A DNA stretch of 56,000 bases from Gammaproteobacteria bacterium (GTDB lineage: Bacteria; Pseudomonadota; Gammaproteobacteria; CAJXQU01). Position numbers and translations under genes: made by a program. This document shows positions 1 through 8,407 of the stretch, in pieces; position 1 is the stretch's first letter, and every line of letters begins with the position of its first letter. The notes beneath the pieces are model-generated. The model was given only the letters and a program-made list of their open reading frames with translations, was not told where the DNA came from and made no database searches. The stretch is from assembly GCA_026984775.1 (NCBI GenBank), contig JALSRM010000005.1, forward strand, positions 1 through 56,000, read 5' to 3'.

Positions 1-105
1 ATACATCGTCTCCTGAACGATCTCCAATGCCTGATCCGGGCAACCTGTGGCAAATTTCGCCATCTGGTAGGCACGCTTTTCGACACTGGCCAGAAACTGC
101 TCCAT
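1..105 (-). CDS. ECF-type RNA polymerase sigma factor, N-terminal 35 residues (runs off window)
   Basis: The first 35 codons of a minus-strand gene whose remainder lies beyond the window edge. The peptide begins MEQFLASVEKRAYQMA and continues with a GCPDQALEIVQETMY stretch. This matches the start of sigma region 2 in ECF (sigma-70 family) factors, where a short helix is followed by an AxDxVQE-like motif. An in-frame stop lies a few codons upstream, so the ATG at 105 is the first possible ATG start; its ribosome site is weak. Such factors direct RNA polymerase to a small regulon, often envelope or oxidative stress. The regulon and any anti-sigma partner cannot be seen here. Confidence 0.75.
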   Translation of the reverse strand, partial: MEQFLASVEKRAYQMAKFATGCPDQALEIVQETMY

Positions 106-137
106 CCGATAATAGCACTCCCGTCACCAACAAACGG

Positions 138-157
138 CCGGGGCTTGTTGGCCCCGG
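138..157 (-). terminator. GC-rich hairpin, probable terminator of the repeat-protein gene
   Basis: A perfect 7-bp inverted repeat, CCGGGGC and GCCCCGG, with a 6-nt loop lies just past the stop codon of the minus-strand gene at 172-609. Only a short, interrupted T stretch follows it on the minus strand. It may be a weak intrinsic terminator or an mRNA 3'-end stabiliser, and it sits just upstream of the sigma factor start. Confidence 0.5.
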
Positions 158-171
158 TCTAACAAATATAC

Positions 172-609
172 TCAACGATGTCCGTGCTGATCCCCAACCC
201 TGTCCAGATGACGGTTTATTCGTTCACCTTTGCGATCCAGATGGCGGTTTATGCGATCACCTCGTCGATCCAGCTTGGTATTAATCCGATCTCCTTTGTG
301 ATCAAGGTAGGCATTGATTCGTTCACCCTTCCTTTCGAGAAACTCTGCAGCCTTGTCATGCCCATGTGCCTCCACCCATTCAGCCCTTCTATCAAATCGG
401 TCTTCAATCCGATCGCCACGTACATCCAATCGGTGTTCGATACTGTCGCCCTTACGATCCAACCTCCTGTCGATGTGATCACCTCGTATATCCAGCCTGT
501 GTTCGATTTTGTCGCCCTTGCGATCCAACCAGTTCTCATGATCCGAAAAAGCAGAGGATGACATCATGCAGGTGGTCAACAGTGCAGAAAAAATGATTCG
601 TGTTTTCAT
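172..609 (-). CDS. Secreted 11-residue (hendecad) repeat protein of unknown function
   Basis: A 145-residue protein. An AAGGAG ribosome site 7 nt upstream fixes the start at 609, although the frame stays open further upstream. Residues 1-22 are a typical Sec signal peptide ending SSAFS. The rest is about ten tandem 11-residue units of the form LDRKGDRINRH, interrupted once by an 8-residue insert after unit five. The pattern of alternating acidic and basic residues with Leu/Phe at position 1 and Ile/Val near position 8 is what an amphipathic hendecad helix or coiled coil would show. It is extremely hydrophilic. No enzymatic motif is seen. An ECF sigma gene follows on the same strand, so an envelope-stress or structural role is possible but unproven. 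Confidence 0.75.
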   Translation of the reverse strand: MKTRIIFSALLTTCMMSSSAFSDHENWLDRKGDKIEHRLDIRGDHIDRRLDRKGDSIEHRLDVRGDRIEDRFDRRAEWVEAHGHDKAAEFLERKGERINAYLDHKGDRINTKLDRRGDRINRHLDRKGERINRHLDRVGDQHGHR

Positions 610-689
610 ATCGGTTCTCCTTGAGTTAATTGGCGATTTTTTAACTTGTGCACTTAAGTAACGAGTGAGAACCAAATCCGTTGACACGA

Positions 690-1175
690 TCAGAAAATGT
701 TCACTTCGGTGCCAATACAGACCTGATCGAACAAATCGATGATGTCGTGGTTCCGCATGCGGATACAACCGCGTGAACCGGGGATTCCCATTTCAGCATC
801 ATCGGGAGATCCGTGGATATAAATATAACGACGGTAGGAATCCACCTTACCTCCTTGATTGAAGCCAGGCTCACAGCCCTCGAGCCAGAGAATACGGGTC
901 AGGATCCAGTCACGATCGGGAAAACGCAGGCGAAGCTCGGGCGTATAACATTCACCCGTTGGCCTTCTGCCGACAAAAACCGTGTCGGCTGGGCAACCCT
1001 CACCAATCTTTTCCGCCACCCGGTGTTTGCCTCTGGGTGTACATTCACTGCCTAGGATTTCACCCGGTCCGTTCCGTGCCGTGGAGACAGTGTACTCACT
1101 AATCACGGATGGACCTTCTTTCAGCCAGAGTTTCTGTTCTGAGATGCTGATCTCAATATAGATCCCGTTAATCAT
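690..1175 (-). CDS. L,D-transpeptidase (YkuD/ErfK family)
   Basis: A 161-residue protein that is essentially one YkuD domain. The catalytic signature runs from HGSPDDAEMG (His121) to SRGCIRM (Ser134, Arg135, Gly136, Cys137), the usual HxnS(R/H)GC arrangement of L,D-transpeptidases. These enzymes form 3-3 peptidoglycan cross-links or attach proteins to the stem peptide. Unusually, no signal peptide is visible at the N-terminus, which begins directly with the first beta strand, so export is unclear. It overlaps the 3' end of the upstream solute-binding protein gene by 8 bases, which suggests translational coupling. Family assignment is firm; location and substrate are open. Confidence 0.85.
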   Translation of the reverse strand: MINGIYIEISISEQKLWLKEGPSVISEYTVSTARNGPGEILGSECTPRGKHRVAEKIGEGCPADTVFVGRRPTGECYTPELRLRFPDRDWILTRILWLEGCEPGFNQGGKVDSYRRYIYIHGSPDDAEMGIPGSRGCIRMRNHDIIDLFDQVCIGTEVNIF

Positions 1176-2691
1176 TGCCTTTCTTTTTGGTGGTTAACAG
1201 ACCGTCGTAATTTCCGTCCGAGGCAAGAGTATAGCCCTGCAGCTCCTTTCTTTTCAGCAGAAGGTTATCCTCGTACCAAAGGGGCACATATGGGAGCTGC
1301 CCGAGCAGACGTTGTTGAATCTTTTTGTAGAGTGCGGCCTGACGGCCTGGTTGTAACTCGGCCTCGGCCATTTCGATCAACCGGTCGGTCACCGGATCGG
1401 TATATCGCCCACGGTTTGCTCCTGTCGGTGGAACGGATGCACTATGAAAGACATAGCGGAAAATATCTGGCAGTTTCAACCCTACCCAGGAGAGACTGTA
1501 CATCTGGAAATGTCCGGCCTTGATGTCGCCATAAAATGTGCCCCAGTCATAGCCTTGAATTTCCATATCGATGCCCACTTGTTTCAATTGTGATTGGATG
1601 ACGGTGGCCAGGCGGATCCGGAAGGGGTTGTTCGAGGTCTTGAAGGTGATTTTGAGTGGGTGCGCCCGGTCGTAACCGAGCCTCAGCAACAACTTTTCTG
1701 CGGTGGCAGGATTGTATCGATAGCCTGTAAGCTCTGGATCACCAGCCCAATGTTCTGGCGGGAGAATCGCATTGGCTTTGCGCGCAGAGCCCTTGAAAAT
1801 GTATCGTATGATCGCGTCTCTATCGATCGCGTAGGCAATCGCCTGTCGTACCTCGAGTTGGCCTGTCACCGGATCCTGGAGATTGAACCCCAGATAGGAA
1901 AACACATTCCCCTTGCCACGGAGGACGACAACCTCTGGCTGTTTTTCCAACCAGTCCAGCATTTCCTGCGGAATATCGCCTTGAAAGAGGTCGATTTCCC
2001 CACGAATCAATTTGAGGATACGCACCGTCGGATCGTTTACAGTGCGAAATTCCACATGTTGATGGTCCTTCACCCGTTGCAACTTCAGGTTCCCGCTTTG
2101 TGGCCACCCCAGGAGCTTTAAGGGACCACTGCCCACGGGATGGTGACCGAAAGGATGGCCCAGCTCAAGCAGGTGGGCCGGCATGATCCCCATCGTCAGA
2201 CGCCCAGGAAAAAGTGGATCAGCCCGGTTCAGGTGGAAATCAATGGTTTCTGGATCCGGGGTTGTAATCCAATTGATCATATCCAAAGAACCGCGGTGCG
2301 GTGATGCCGTTGCCGGGTCGAGTACAGCTTCATACGTGGCGCGAACGTCATTAGAGGTCAGATGTGTCCCGTCATGAAACTCTCGGTATTGACTGCCTAA
2401 GACAAATCGATAGTGACGATCAGAGATCCTTTCCCATCTCGCGAGCATGGGTATGGGACGGAAATTTTCGTCAAAATCGACCAAGCGGGTATAGATCAAC
2501 CGGTTGATCCGATCAGAGACAGCATCGGTTGCATATCGTGGATCGAGTGTAACCGGATCGGTTGTCAGTCCAAAGCGAATCTGGTCCTTAGAGGTTTGCT
2601 CACTGCACCCGAAAAGGGCGAAAACCAAAAGCCAAAAATACCAGACTCTACTTTTTCTGATCACGTTCGAAAACAGCGATGGATTCCACAT
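1168..2691 (-). CDS. Family 5 (peptide/nickel-type) ABC solute-binding lipoprotein
   Basis: A 507-residue extracytoplasmic binding protein of the SBP_bac_5 (DppA/OppA) family. Recognisable parts are the N-terminal TDPVTLDPRYATDAVS segment, the FHDGTHLTSNDVRATYEAVLD signature and the VRQAIAYAIDRDAIIRYIFKG block. A hydrophobic stretch followed by FALFGC gives a lipobox at Cys29. The next residue is Ser, so outer-membrane or periplasm-facing anchoring is expected. No permease or ATPase genes are beside it. The chosen ATG overlaps the end of rlmD by 44 bases and has no clear ribosome site; a GTG nine codons in is an alternative. Coupling to the L,D-transpeptidase downstream suggests murein-peptide binding, as with MppA, but this is inference. 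Confidence 0.85.
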   Translation of the reverse strand: MWNPSLFSNVIRKSRVWYFWLLVFALFGCSEQTSKDQIRFGLTTDPVTLDPRYATDAVSDRINRLIYTRLVDFDENFRPIPMLARWERISDRHYRFVLGSQYREFHDGTHLTSNDVRATYEAVLDPATASPHRGSLDMINWITTPDPETIDFHLNRADPLFPGRLTMGIMPAHLLELGHPFGHHPVGSGPLKLLGWPQSGNLKLQRVKDHQHVEFRTVNDPTVRILKLIRGEIDLFQGDIPQEMLDWLEKQPEVVVLRGKGNVFSYLGFNLQDPVTGQLEVRQAIAYAIDRDAIIRYIFKGSARKANAILPPEHWAGDPELTGYRYNPATAEKLLLRLGYDRAHPLKITFKTSNNPFRIRLATVIQSQLKQVGIDMEIQGYDWGTFYGDIKAGHFQMYSLSWVGLKLPDIFRYVFHSASVPPTGANRGRYTDPVTDRLIEMAEAELQPGRQAALYKKIQQRLLGQLPYVPLWYEDNLLLKRKELQGYTLASDGNYDGLLTTKKKGND

Positions 2692-3985
2692 GTGCGGTAT
2701 GCGGGAACATGTCCATCACACCTGCCTGGGTCAGCCGAAAACCCTTGTCATGAACGAGGATCCCAGCATCCCTGGCCAGGGTCGCGGGATTACAAGAAAC
2801 ATAGATCACACGATGAATACCGCCGAAACTCATCTTCTCGATGATCGCCTGGGCACCGCTGCGGGCCGGATCGAGCAATACTTTATTGAAACGGCCTTCT
2901 TCAATAGTTTGCAAATACTCACTTTCTGTCAGATCAGTACAAATAAAATCAATGTTATCGATCCTATTCCTCGTGGCATTCGCCCGTGCCCGTTGAACCA
3001 ACCCTTCATCACCTTCGATACCGAGAACGTATTCCACTCGTCTTGCGATAGGCAAAGAAAAGTTGCCAAGGCCACAGAACAAATCCAAAACCCGATCGCC
3101 TCTGTCCAATTCCAATCGCTCAATCACCCGTGCAACCATGTCCCGGTTGATATGGGCATTGACCTGGGTAAAGTCTGTAGGGAGAAAATGCAGAACCGGT
3201 TCATCCGCACCAGGCTGATAAGCGAGGTCGACCGGATGATCAGGCCAGATTTGGTGAACACTCTCTGGTCCCTTGGGTTGCAGAAAGATCACAAAATCAT
3301 ATTCTTCTCCAAAAGCGTTCAGTCGTCCGATGTCCTCATCCGTGAGGGGAGCAAGATGGCGAAAAACCAGCCCCGTTTTCCCATCACCTATCGCAACCTC
3401 GATCTGGGGCAGTCGATCCCGAATCGATAATTCTCCGACAAGATCGCGCAAGGCCATCAAACGACGGCCTATAGAGGGTGCCATGATTTCACACTGGGTT
3501 AATTCAGCAATGAAAGAGCTGCCTTTCTCACGGAACCCCACCAGCACGCCTCCTTTTTTGGGTACATACTTCACCCCAAGGCGTGCCTTACGCCGATAGC
3601 CCCAGACCGGTGATCGTAGGGGGGGCAGAACCCTGTCTGGAGTGACATTTCCCAGATGTTCGAACTGCTCCAGCAGTACCTTTTCCTTATGTTTGATCTG
3701 ATCATCCGGGCTCAGGTGTTGAAGACTGCATCCCCCACAGATCCCATAGTGCACACATCCTGGTTCGACCCGATCAGGTGATGACTCAAGAATTTCCAAG
3801 ATCTTTCCTTCATCAAGCTTCCGACGCCGATTCGTCAATTGAAACATCACCCGCTCACCCGGCAACGCACCATCAATAAAGGTTACTTTTCCATTACAGG
3901 TCGCGACACCACGGCCTTCATGTGAAAGCGAATCAATCGTCGCTTCGATGGGTTCGCGTGACAAACGTCTACGTCTTCGGCTCAT
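2648..3985 (-). CDS. rlmD: 23S rRNA (uracil-1939-C5)-methyltransferase RlmD
   Basis: A 445-residue TrmA/RumA-family enzyme that methylates U1939 of 23S rRNA using S-adenosylmethionine. An N-terminal basic stretch and TRAM domain (about residues 10-70) are followed by Cys77, Cys83, Cys86 and Cys165, which match the iron-sulfur ligands of RumA. The SAM-binding motif is VLDLFCGLGNFSLPIA. The catalytic cysteine is in IYVSCNPATLARD, preceded by LLDPARSGA. Length matches E. coli RlmD (about 433). It heads a minus-strand run into the solute-binding protein gene and overlaps it by 44 bases. Confidence 0.93.
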   Translation of the reverse strand: MSRRRRRLSREPIEATIDSLSHEGRGVATCNGKVTFIDGALPGERVMFQLTNRRRKLDEGKILEILESSPDRVEPGCVHYGICGGCSLQHLSPDDQIKHKEKVLLEQFEHLGNVTPDRVLPPLRSPVWGYRRKARLGVKYVPKKGGVLVGFREKGSSFIAELTQCEIMAPSIGRRLMALRDLVGELSIRDRLPQIEVAIGDGKTGLVFRHLAPLTDEDIGRLNAFGEEYDFVIFLQPKGPESVHQIWPDHPVDLAYQPGADEPVLHFLPTDFTQVNAHINRDMVARVIERLELDRGDRVLDLFCGLGNFSLPIARRVEYVLGIEGDEGLVQRARANATRNRIDNIDFICTDLTESEYLQTIEEGRFNKVLLDPARSGAQAIIEKMSFGGIHRVIYVSCNPATLARDAGILVHDKGFRLTQAGVMDMFPHTAHVESIAVFERDQKK

Positions 3986-4007
3986 GTTCTCTAAAATGGG
4001 ATCCGAA

Positions 4008-4045
4008 ATAAAAAAGACGGTGCAGGCACGAACCTGTCACCGCCT
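4008..4045 (-). terminator. Intrinsic terminator of the YdbL lipoprotein gene
   Basis: On the minus strand an imperfect stem (GGTGACAGG pairing with CCTGCACC) is followed by a T-rich run. It lies 27 to 64 bases past the stop codon of the gene at 4072-4701 and just upstream of rlmD. Confidence 0.7.
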
Positions 4046-4071
4046 GTTCATGGAATGGTTACACTGGTGGT

Positions 4072-4701
4072 TTATTTTTGTTTCCAGCCACTGCCGTCAT
4101 TATACCACCAGCCGGACGGCGCATTGGCAATCCAACGCTTGGCGAACAGTTTACGGATCTCGCTCTCCCACTCCGGATGTTTATTGGCTACCGCAATTTC
4201 TTTGTAGAGCTGGTTGCGATCTCGATTCTCTTCAGCTACCAATTGCTTCACGACATTTCGTTGTTTCAAAGGAATGGCCTTGGGATCACGCACCACAAGC
4301 AACGCATTGGCTGTCATCCCTACCGCACCGCTGTTATAAAAAGGCAACAACTTCTGGTGCCTTGCCTTCATTGAGGCCTTCAGCTTATTGGTCGCCGGTG
4401 TGGAAATGTCAATATTCGGCTGTGCCGCAACGGCCACCGGGATCACAAAATCCACAAGCCACATTACCAGCCCAGGCGCTGTGTCATCTGGAGTAACCCG
4501 ATATGAAGAGGTATTCTCATCAACAGGATCATCCGTCTTGTCCTTCTGGTCTCCATCTTCCGTCGACTCTCCATAGACATCCTTAACGAATTTATCGACC
4601 GCCTTTTCTGCCGCGGCTGCGGGAAAGTAAACGTTCACCGTCACACAAGCCGTTAGAAACAGGCAAAAACCTATCAGTGATAAATGCTTTCCATTTTTCA
4701 T
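4072..4701 (-). CDS. YdbL/DUF1318 family lipoprotein
   Basis: A 209-residue predicted lipoprotein. The lipobox LTAC places the lipidated cysteine at residue 19, followed immediately by VTVNVYFPAAAAEKA, a hallmark of the DUF1318 (YdbL) family. The central part (about 45-75) is acidic and low in complexity. The C-terminal half holds the family core, with KASMKARHQKLLPFYNSGAVG and ALLVVRD segments. An AGGAG ribosome site precedes the start. In other gammaproteobacteria ydbL sits with the large YdbH protein and YnbE; neither is here. Its function, thought to involve the cell envelope, is not known. The longer C-terminus (GWWYNDGSGWKQK) seems lineage-specific. Confidence 0.8.
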   Translation of the reverse strand: MKNGKHLSLIGFCLFLTACVTVNVYFPAAAAEKAVDKFVKDVYGESTEDGDQKDKTDDPVDENTSSYRVTPDDTAPGLVMWLVDFVIPVAVAAQPNIDISTPATNKLKASMKARHQKLLPFYNSGAVGMTANALLVVRDPKAIPLKQRNVVKQLVAEENRDRNQLYKEIAVANKHPEWESEIRKLFAKRWIANAPSGWWYNDGSGWKQK

Positions 4702-5084
4702 GATCCTCTCCTCTTAGAGATTAATACGAACCAGTTTCGCTTTCTTAACGTTAACCAGGGCTTAATAGCCGTAGTCTAAACGACCAGAACCGGTCAAAAC
4801 AGCACCATCTTCCTTCTCTCTTTTATGTCGACCTGATCACACTTCGAAAATGCACGTTTTTACTTCTATTTTGTTTTTATTTTCCAAAGAGTAAAGTAAG
4901 TCTTGGCTAGTTTGTAAACCCCTTAACATGCAAAGGGAAAGACACATTTTCTTACAATGTTCAGGGGCTTGGTTATTATAGAATGACCTAATGGTTGTGG
5001 GTGAATTCTTATAAAAGGAATTTGCCATTATCTTTCATAACAGAACCAGCTCAAACCACATACTGCCTAATTTGGAATTAAGAT
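4702..5084. other. Intergenic region with divergent upstream sequences
   Basis: An AT-rich 383-base gap between the divergent YdbL gene and the secreted propeller gene. It must carry both promoters, but no convincing -35/-10 pair, operator or RNA structure could be picked out by eye. A 63-codon open frame inside it (4837-5028, minus) lacks a ribosome site and any recognisable protein character, and I do not call it a gene. Confidence 0.5.
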
Positions 5085-7355
5085 ATGCGGATCACTAACA
5101 AAATCCTAGCCTCCTTTTTTTTGGTCTCATTGGTCACAACCAATGCTCATGCAATCAATTCGATACAACGGGTCAGTCTCGGAGCTGTCAGCGGGGGACC
5201 AGACAATAACAGCTTTGTTCCTTCGGTGACATCCAACAGCCGTTATATTGTCTTCGAGAGTGACGCAACCGATTTGGTTACTGGGGATACCAACGGAAAA
5301 ACGGATATTTTTCGTTATGATCGTGTCACGGGCACGACAATCCGGGTGAGTGTCCCCGAAGGTGGAGGCCAAAGCAATGGCCGAAGTATCCTCGCGGATA
5401 TTTCAGATGATGGAAGATACGTTGTCTTTACGAGCTTTGCTACCAACCTGACAACTGAGCCCGATACCAATGGGGTATCCGATATTTTCCTCCGGGATAT
5501 CCAGACAGGCACAACAACACTCATTTCCAAAAACTCGACCGGCACTGCAACAGCCAATGGTGCCAGTACCAAACCCGTTATTTCTGATGATGGCACTGTG
5601 ATCGCTTACGAAACCCTGGCCTCCGATATCATTCCTTCCGACACGGATGCTATTTCAGATGTATACCGTTATATCATTTCCACAGGAACAACCGAACTCG
5701 TTAGTACAGGTAGTAATGGTAAAGGCAACGCTAGGAGTCATGAACCTTCTTTGACATTCAATGGCCAGATCATCGCCTTCTCCAGTGATGCATCCAACCT
5801 TGGCGGTCCAGCGGGAGATATGAACAGGGATGTTTTTTTCAGGGATTTCAATACGGGGACTACCGTAGCTGTAACCACCGGAGCAAGTGACCCCGGATTT
5901 ACTGACAGTCAGCAACCCGTTATTTCTGCTGATGGCAGTGTCATTATATTTGAAAGTTTTAGAAGAAACCTTGTCGCCAACGATAATAATGGATCACAGG
6001 ATGTATTTGCCTATGATATGAAAACAGGAGCAATCACCCGTGTCAGCGTCTCATCCTCAGGAACTGAAGGTGATGGACGCAGTGGTCATCCTGGCGTTTC
6101 CCAATTTGGCCGTTATGTCGTTTTTGAAAGTATTGCCTCAAATCTGGATAGTGGTGACACAAACGGCAAAATCGACGTTTTCATGCATGACAGAACGACA
6201 GGGAAAACAAAACGGATCAGTGTTGACAAAAATGGAAATGAAGGGGCCTTTCTGAGCCACAAACCAAAGATCAGCTCTTCAGGCCGCTATGCTGTTTTTT
6301 CGTCACTCAATGGTCTGACTCCTGATGACACCAACGGTTTTGAGGATATCTACCTTTACGAAAGAACCGGGTACAACGATTTTGATGGTGACGGTAACAG
6401 CGATATCCTCTGGCGTAACAGCGTTTCCGGTTTAAACAAAATCTATCTTATGAATGGTAATTCAATTCATACTGAGGATAATTTTTCATACTTGGGAGAT
6501 CCTGCCTGGCAACCGGTTGGTATCGGTGATTTCGATGATGACGGAATGGATGACATTCTGTGGAGAAACACGTCCACAGGACTTAACCATATCTCGATTA
6601 TGAGTGGAACCTCGGTGGTCAGCAGCAAAAGCAGCGATTTTCTGGTTCCTACTTTCACCGACACTGCATGGAAAGTAGCCGGGGTAGGTGACTTCAATAA
6701 TGATCGGTTCGAGGATATTCTCTGGCGGAATAGCACAACAGGTGAGAACAAAATCACTCTGATGCTCGGAGCGGTCGTAATCAGTGAACTCACAGTAAAT
6801 ACAGTTGCTGACACGGCATGGCAAGTGGCTGGTGTCGGTGATTTCAATGGAGACAAAAAGGCTGATATCTTGTGGCGACATTCCGATAATCGCAGAGTCT
6901 GGTTGTACCTAATGGACAGCAACACCATCACGAATGGGGGAGGGGCCGGTGAGCATGTAGCCTTTACCGGAGAGGACTGGAGTATCCAGGGTGTTGCTGA
7001 TTTCAACAATGATGGCAAAGCAGATATTCTCTGGCGCAATCTCGGCTACGCTCCGGGTAACTTGCCAGCCAATGGCCGGGTCTGGTTATATCTCATGGAT
7101 GGCAAGACGATCACGAACTTTACGAATCTCAGTGGAGGTGGTACCGCACCAGGTGAACACGTTGCTTTCACCGCCCTTGAATGGGATATCAAAGCCATTG
7201 GTGATTTCAACGGTGACAGTAAAGCTGATGTGTTCTGGCGAAACAGTATTTCCGGTCTCAACTGGATGTATCTCATGGACGGCGCATCAATCACTACTAA
7301 TGCCGCTGTCAATACACTTGGTGACCTGACATGGGACGTTGTTCAGGATAAATAA
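5085..7355 (+). CDS. Large secreted protein: seven-bladed PD40/TolB-like propeller plus six VCBS/FG-GAP-like repeats
   Basis: A 756-residue exported protein. Residues 1-23 form a signal peptide ending NAHA. From about 25 to 430 there are seven similar units of the type ISDDGRYVVFTS...DIFxxDxxTGxT, as in WD40-like/TolB propeller repeats. From about 435 to the end there are six repeats of DFNGDGKADILWRN...YLMDG, an FG-GAP/VCBS-type repeat whose DxDxDG core usually binds calcium. Such repeats occur in adhesins, surface proteins and secreted enzymes. No catalytic domain or C-terminal sorting signal is visible. It stands alone, with its own terminator. A role in surface recognition or binding is plausible but not shown. 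Confidence 0.85.
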   Translation: MRITNKILASFFLVSLVTTNAHAINSIQRVSLGAVSGGPDNNSFVPSVTSNSRYIVFESDATDLVTGDTNGKTDIFRYDRVTGTTIRVSVPEGGGQSNGRSILADISDDGRYVVFTSFATNLTTEPDTNGVSDIFLRDIQTGTTTLISKNSTGTATANGASTKPVISDDGTVIAYETLASDIIPSDTDAISDVYRYIISTGTTELVSTGSNGKGNARSHEPSLTFNGQIIAFSSDASNLGGPAGDMNRDVFFRDFNTGTTVAVTTGASDPGFTDSQQPVISADGSVIIFESFRRNLVANDNNGSQDVFAYDMKTGAITRVSVSSSGTEGDGRSGHPGVSQFGRYVVFESIASNLDSGDTNGKIDVFMHDRTTGKTKRISVDKNGNEGAFLSHKPKISSSGRYAVFSSLNGLTPDDTNGFEDIYLYERTGYNDFDGDGNSDILWRNSVSGLNKIYLMNGNSIHTEDNFSYLGDPAWQPVGIGDFDDDGMDDILWRNTSTGLNHISIMSGTSVVSSKSSDFLVPTFTDTAWKVAGVGDFNNDRFEDILWRNSTTGENKITLMLGAVVISELTVNTVADTAWQVAGVGDFNGDKKADILWRHSDNRRVWLYLMDSNTITNGGGAGEHVAFTGEDWSIQGVADFNNDGKADILWRNLGYAPGNLPANGRVWLYLMDGKTITNFTNLSGGGTAPGEHVAFTALEWDIKAIGDFNGDSKADVFWRNSISGLNWMYLMDGASITTNAAVNTLGDLTWDVVQDK

Positions 7356-7386
7356 TCGTCAGCTGTACATCTATCTATAAACCCTG

Positions 7387-7420
7387 AAGCGCTTCACCCC
7401 GCTGGATGAAGCGCTTTTTT
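7387..7420 (+). terminator. Strong intrinsic terminator after the propeller protein gene
   Basis: A perfect 10-bp stem (AAGCGCTTCA with TGAAGCGCTT), a 10-nt loop and a run of six T residues lie 31 bases past the stop codon. Confidence 0.93.
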
Positions 7421-7498
7421 ATCTTTATTGTACTCTCCTGTCCGTTACTTCAGCTGACTGGTGTATCATTGTGAAAAGTAAAACAATGATGCCCGAAC

Positions 7499-8407
7499 AT
7501 GACGAGCAACCACAACGCCAATCTAATAAAAAAAGCAACCCTTGCTTCTGTTAGTGTTGCCTGTTTCCTTATTGCTATCAAGCTGGTAGCATTTCTCCTA
7601 ACCAACTCCATCGCTCTCCTGGCGACTCTGATCGACTCTTTGCTGGATGCAGCAGCATCGATTATCAACATGATTGCAGTACGTCACGCTTTGAGCCCGG
7701 CTGATCACGAACACCGATTTGGTCATGGCAAGGCGGAAGCGCTCGCAGGCTTGGGTCAGGCAGCTTTTATTTCTGGTTCAGCTATTTTTCTTATCTTTGA
7801 GGCCGGTGGACGTCTTTACAATCCCGAAGTGGTCAGTCATTCGCAGGCAGGGATTATTGTCATGCTCGTCTCAATCTTGATGACCGTAGGTCTGGTTCAG
7901 TATCAACGACGTGTTGTAAAGGAAACAAGCTCTGTTGCTGTCTCAGCCGACTCCCTGCATTATTTGAGTGATGTCCTTGTCAATCTCTTTGTAATCCTGG
8001 CTCTGGTACTGAATGCACAATTCGGTTGGGTCTATGCCGATCCCATTTTTGGTCTGGGTGTTGCCTGCTTTGTTATTTACAGCGCTTGGCAGATTGTACA
8101 GCAATCACTGGAACATCTGATGGATAAGGAACTTCCCGATGAAGATAGGCAGAGAATCATACATATTGTGGCGAGTAATCCTGAAGTCCGTAATTTGCAT
8201 GATTTAAGAACCCGTCGTTCAGGTCAAAATATTTTTATTCAATTACACTTGGAACTGGAAGGCTCACTCCCATTGAAAGAAGCCCATAGAATCGCCGACG
8301 AGGTTCAGAATCAGATCCAGGAAGCTTTTCCGAATTCCGAGATTCTCATCCATGAAGATCCAGATGACATTCCCGAAGACCGGAAAGAAACACCTTCTTT
8401 ACTTTGA
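7499..8407 (+). CDS. fieF: Cation diffusion facilitator (FieF-type divalent metal/proton antiporter)
   Basis: A 302-residue CDF transporter that exports Zn, Fe or Cd in exchange for protons. Six hydrophobic helices fill roughly residues 10-210 and a cytoplasmic metal-binding tail follows. The metal-site motifs are present: DSLLD in helix 2 (two Asp four residues apart) and HYLSD in helix 5 (His and Asp four apart), exactly the DxxxD/HxxxD pair of FieF. The HRFGHGKAEALA segment is also typical. Metal selectivity cannot be read from sequence. The stop codon abuts the stop of convergent bamD with no spacer. Confidence 0.88.
   Translation: MTSNHNANLIKKATLASVSVACFLIAIKLVAFLLTNSIALLATLIDSLLDAAASIINMIAVRHALSPADHEHRFGHGKAEALAGLGQAAFISGSAIFLIFEAGGRLYNPEVVSHSQAGIIVMLVSILMTVGLVQYQRRVVKETSSVAVSADSLHYLSDVLVNLFVILALVLNAQFGWVYADPIFGLGVACFVIYSAWQIVQQSLEHLMDKELPDEDRQRIIHIVASNPEVRNLHDLRTRRSGQNIFIQLHLELEGSLPLKEAHRIADEVQNQIQEAFPNSEILIHEDPDDIPEDRKETPSLL

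Noticed and set aside
178-545. Regular DNA repeats of about 33 bases that could suggest a CRISPR or satellite array
   Set aside because: The period is 33 bases, equal to 11 codons, and variation falls mostly at tolerated codon positions. It is a coding repeat without unique spacers.
27-561. Plus-strand open frames across the start of the window with repeated motifs
   Set aside because: They are the antisense of the 11-residue repeat protein, which explains their apparent repeats. No ribosome site or coding character.
610-768. N-terminal extension of the repeat protein
   Set aside because: The extension lacks a signal peptide and ribosome site and runs into the L,D-transpeptidase gene; the start at 609 has both.
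4837-5028. 63-codon minus-strand open frame
   Set aside because: No ribosome site, AT-rich composition and no recognisable protein features.
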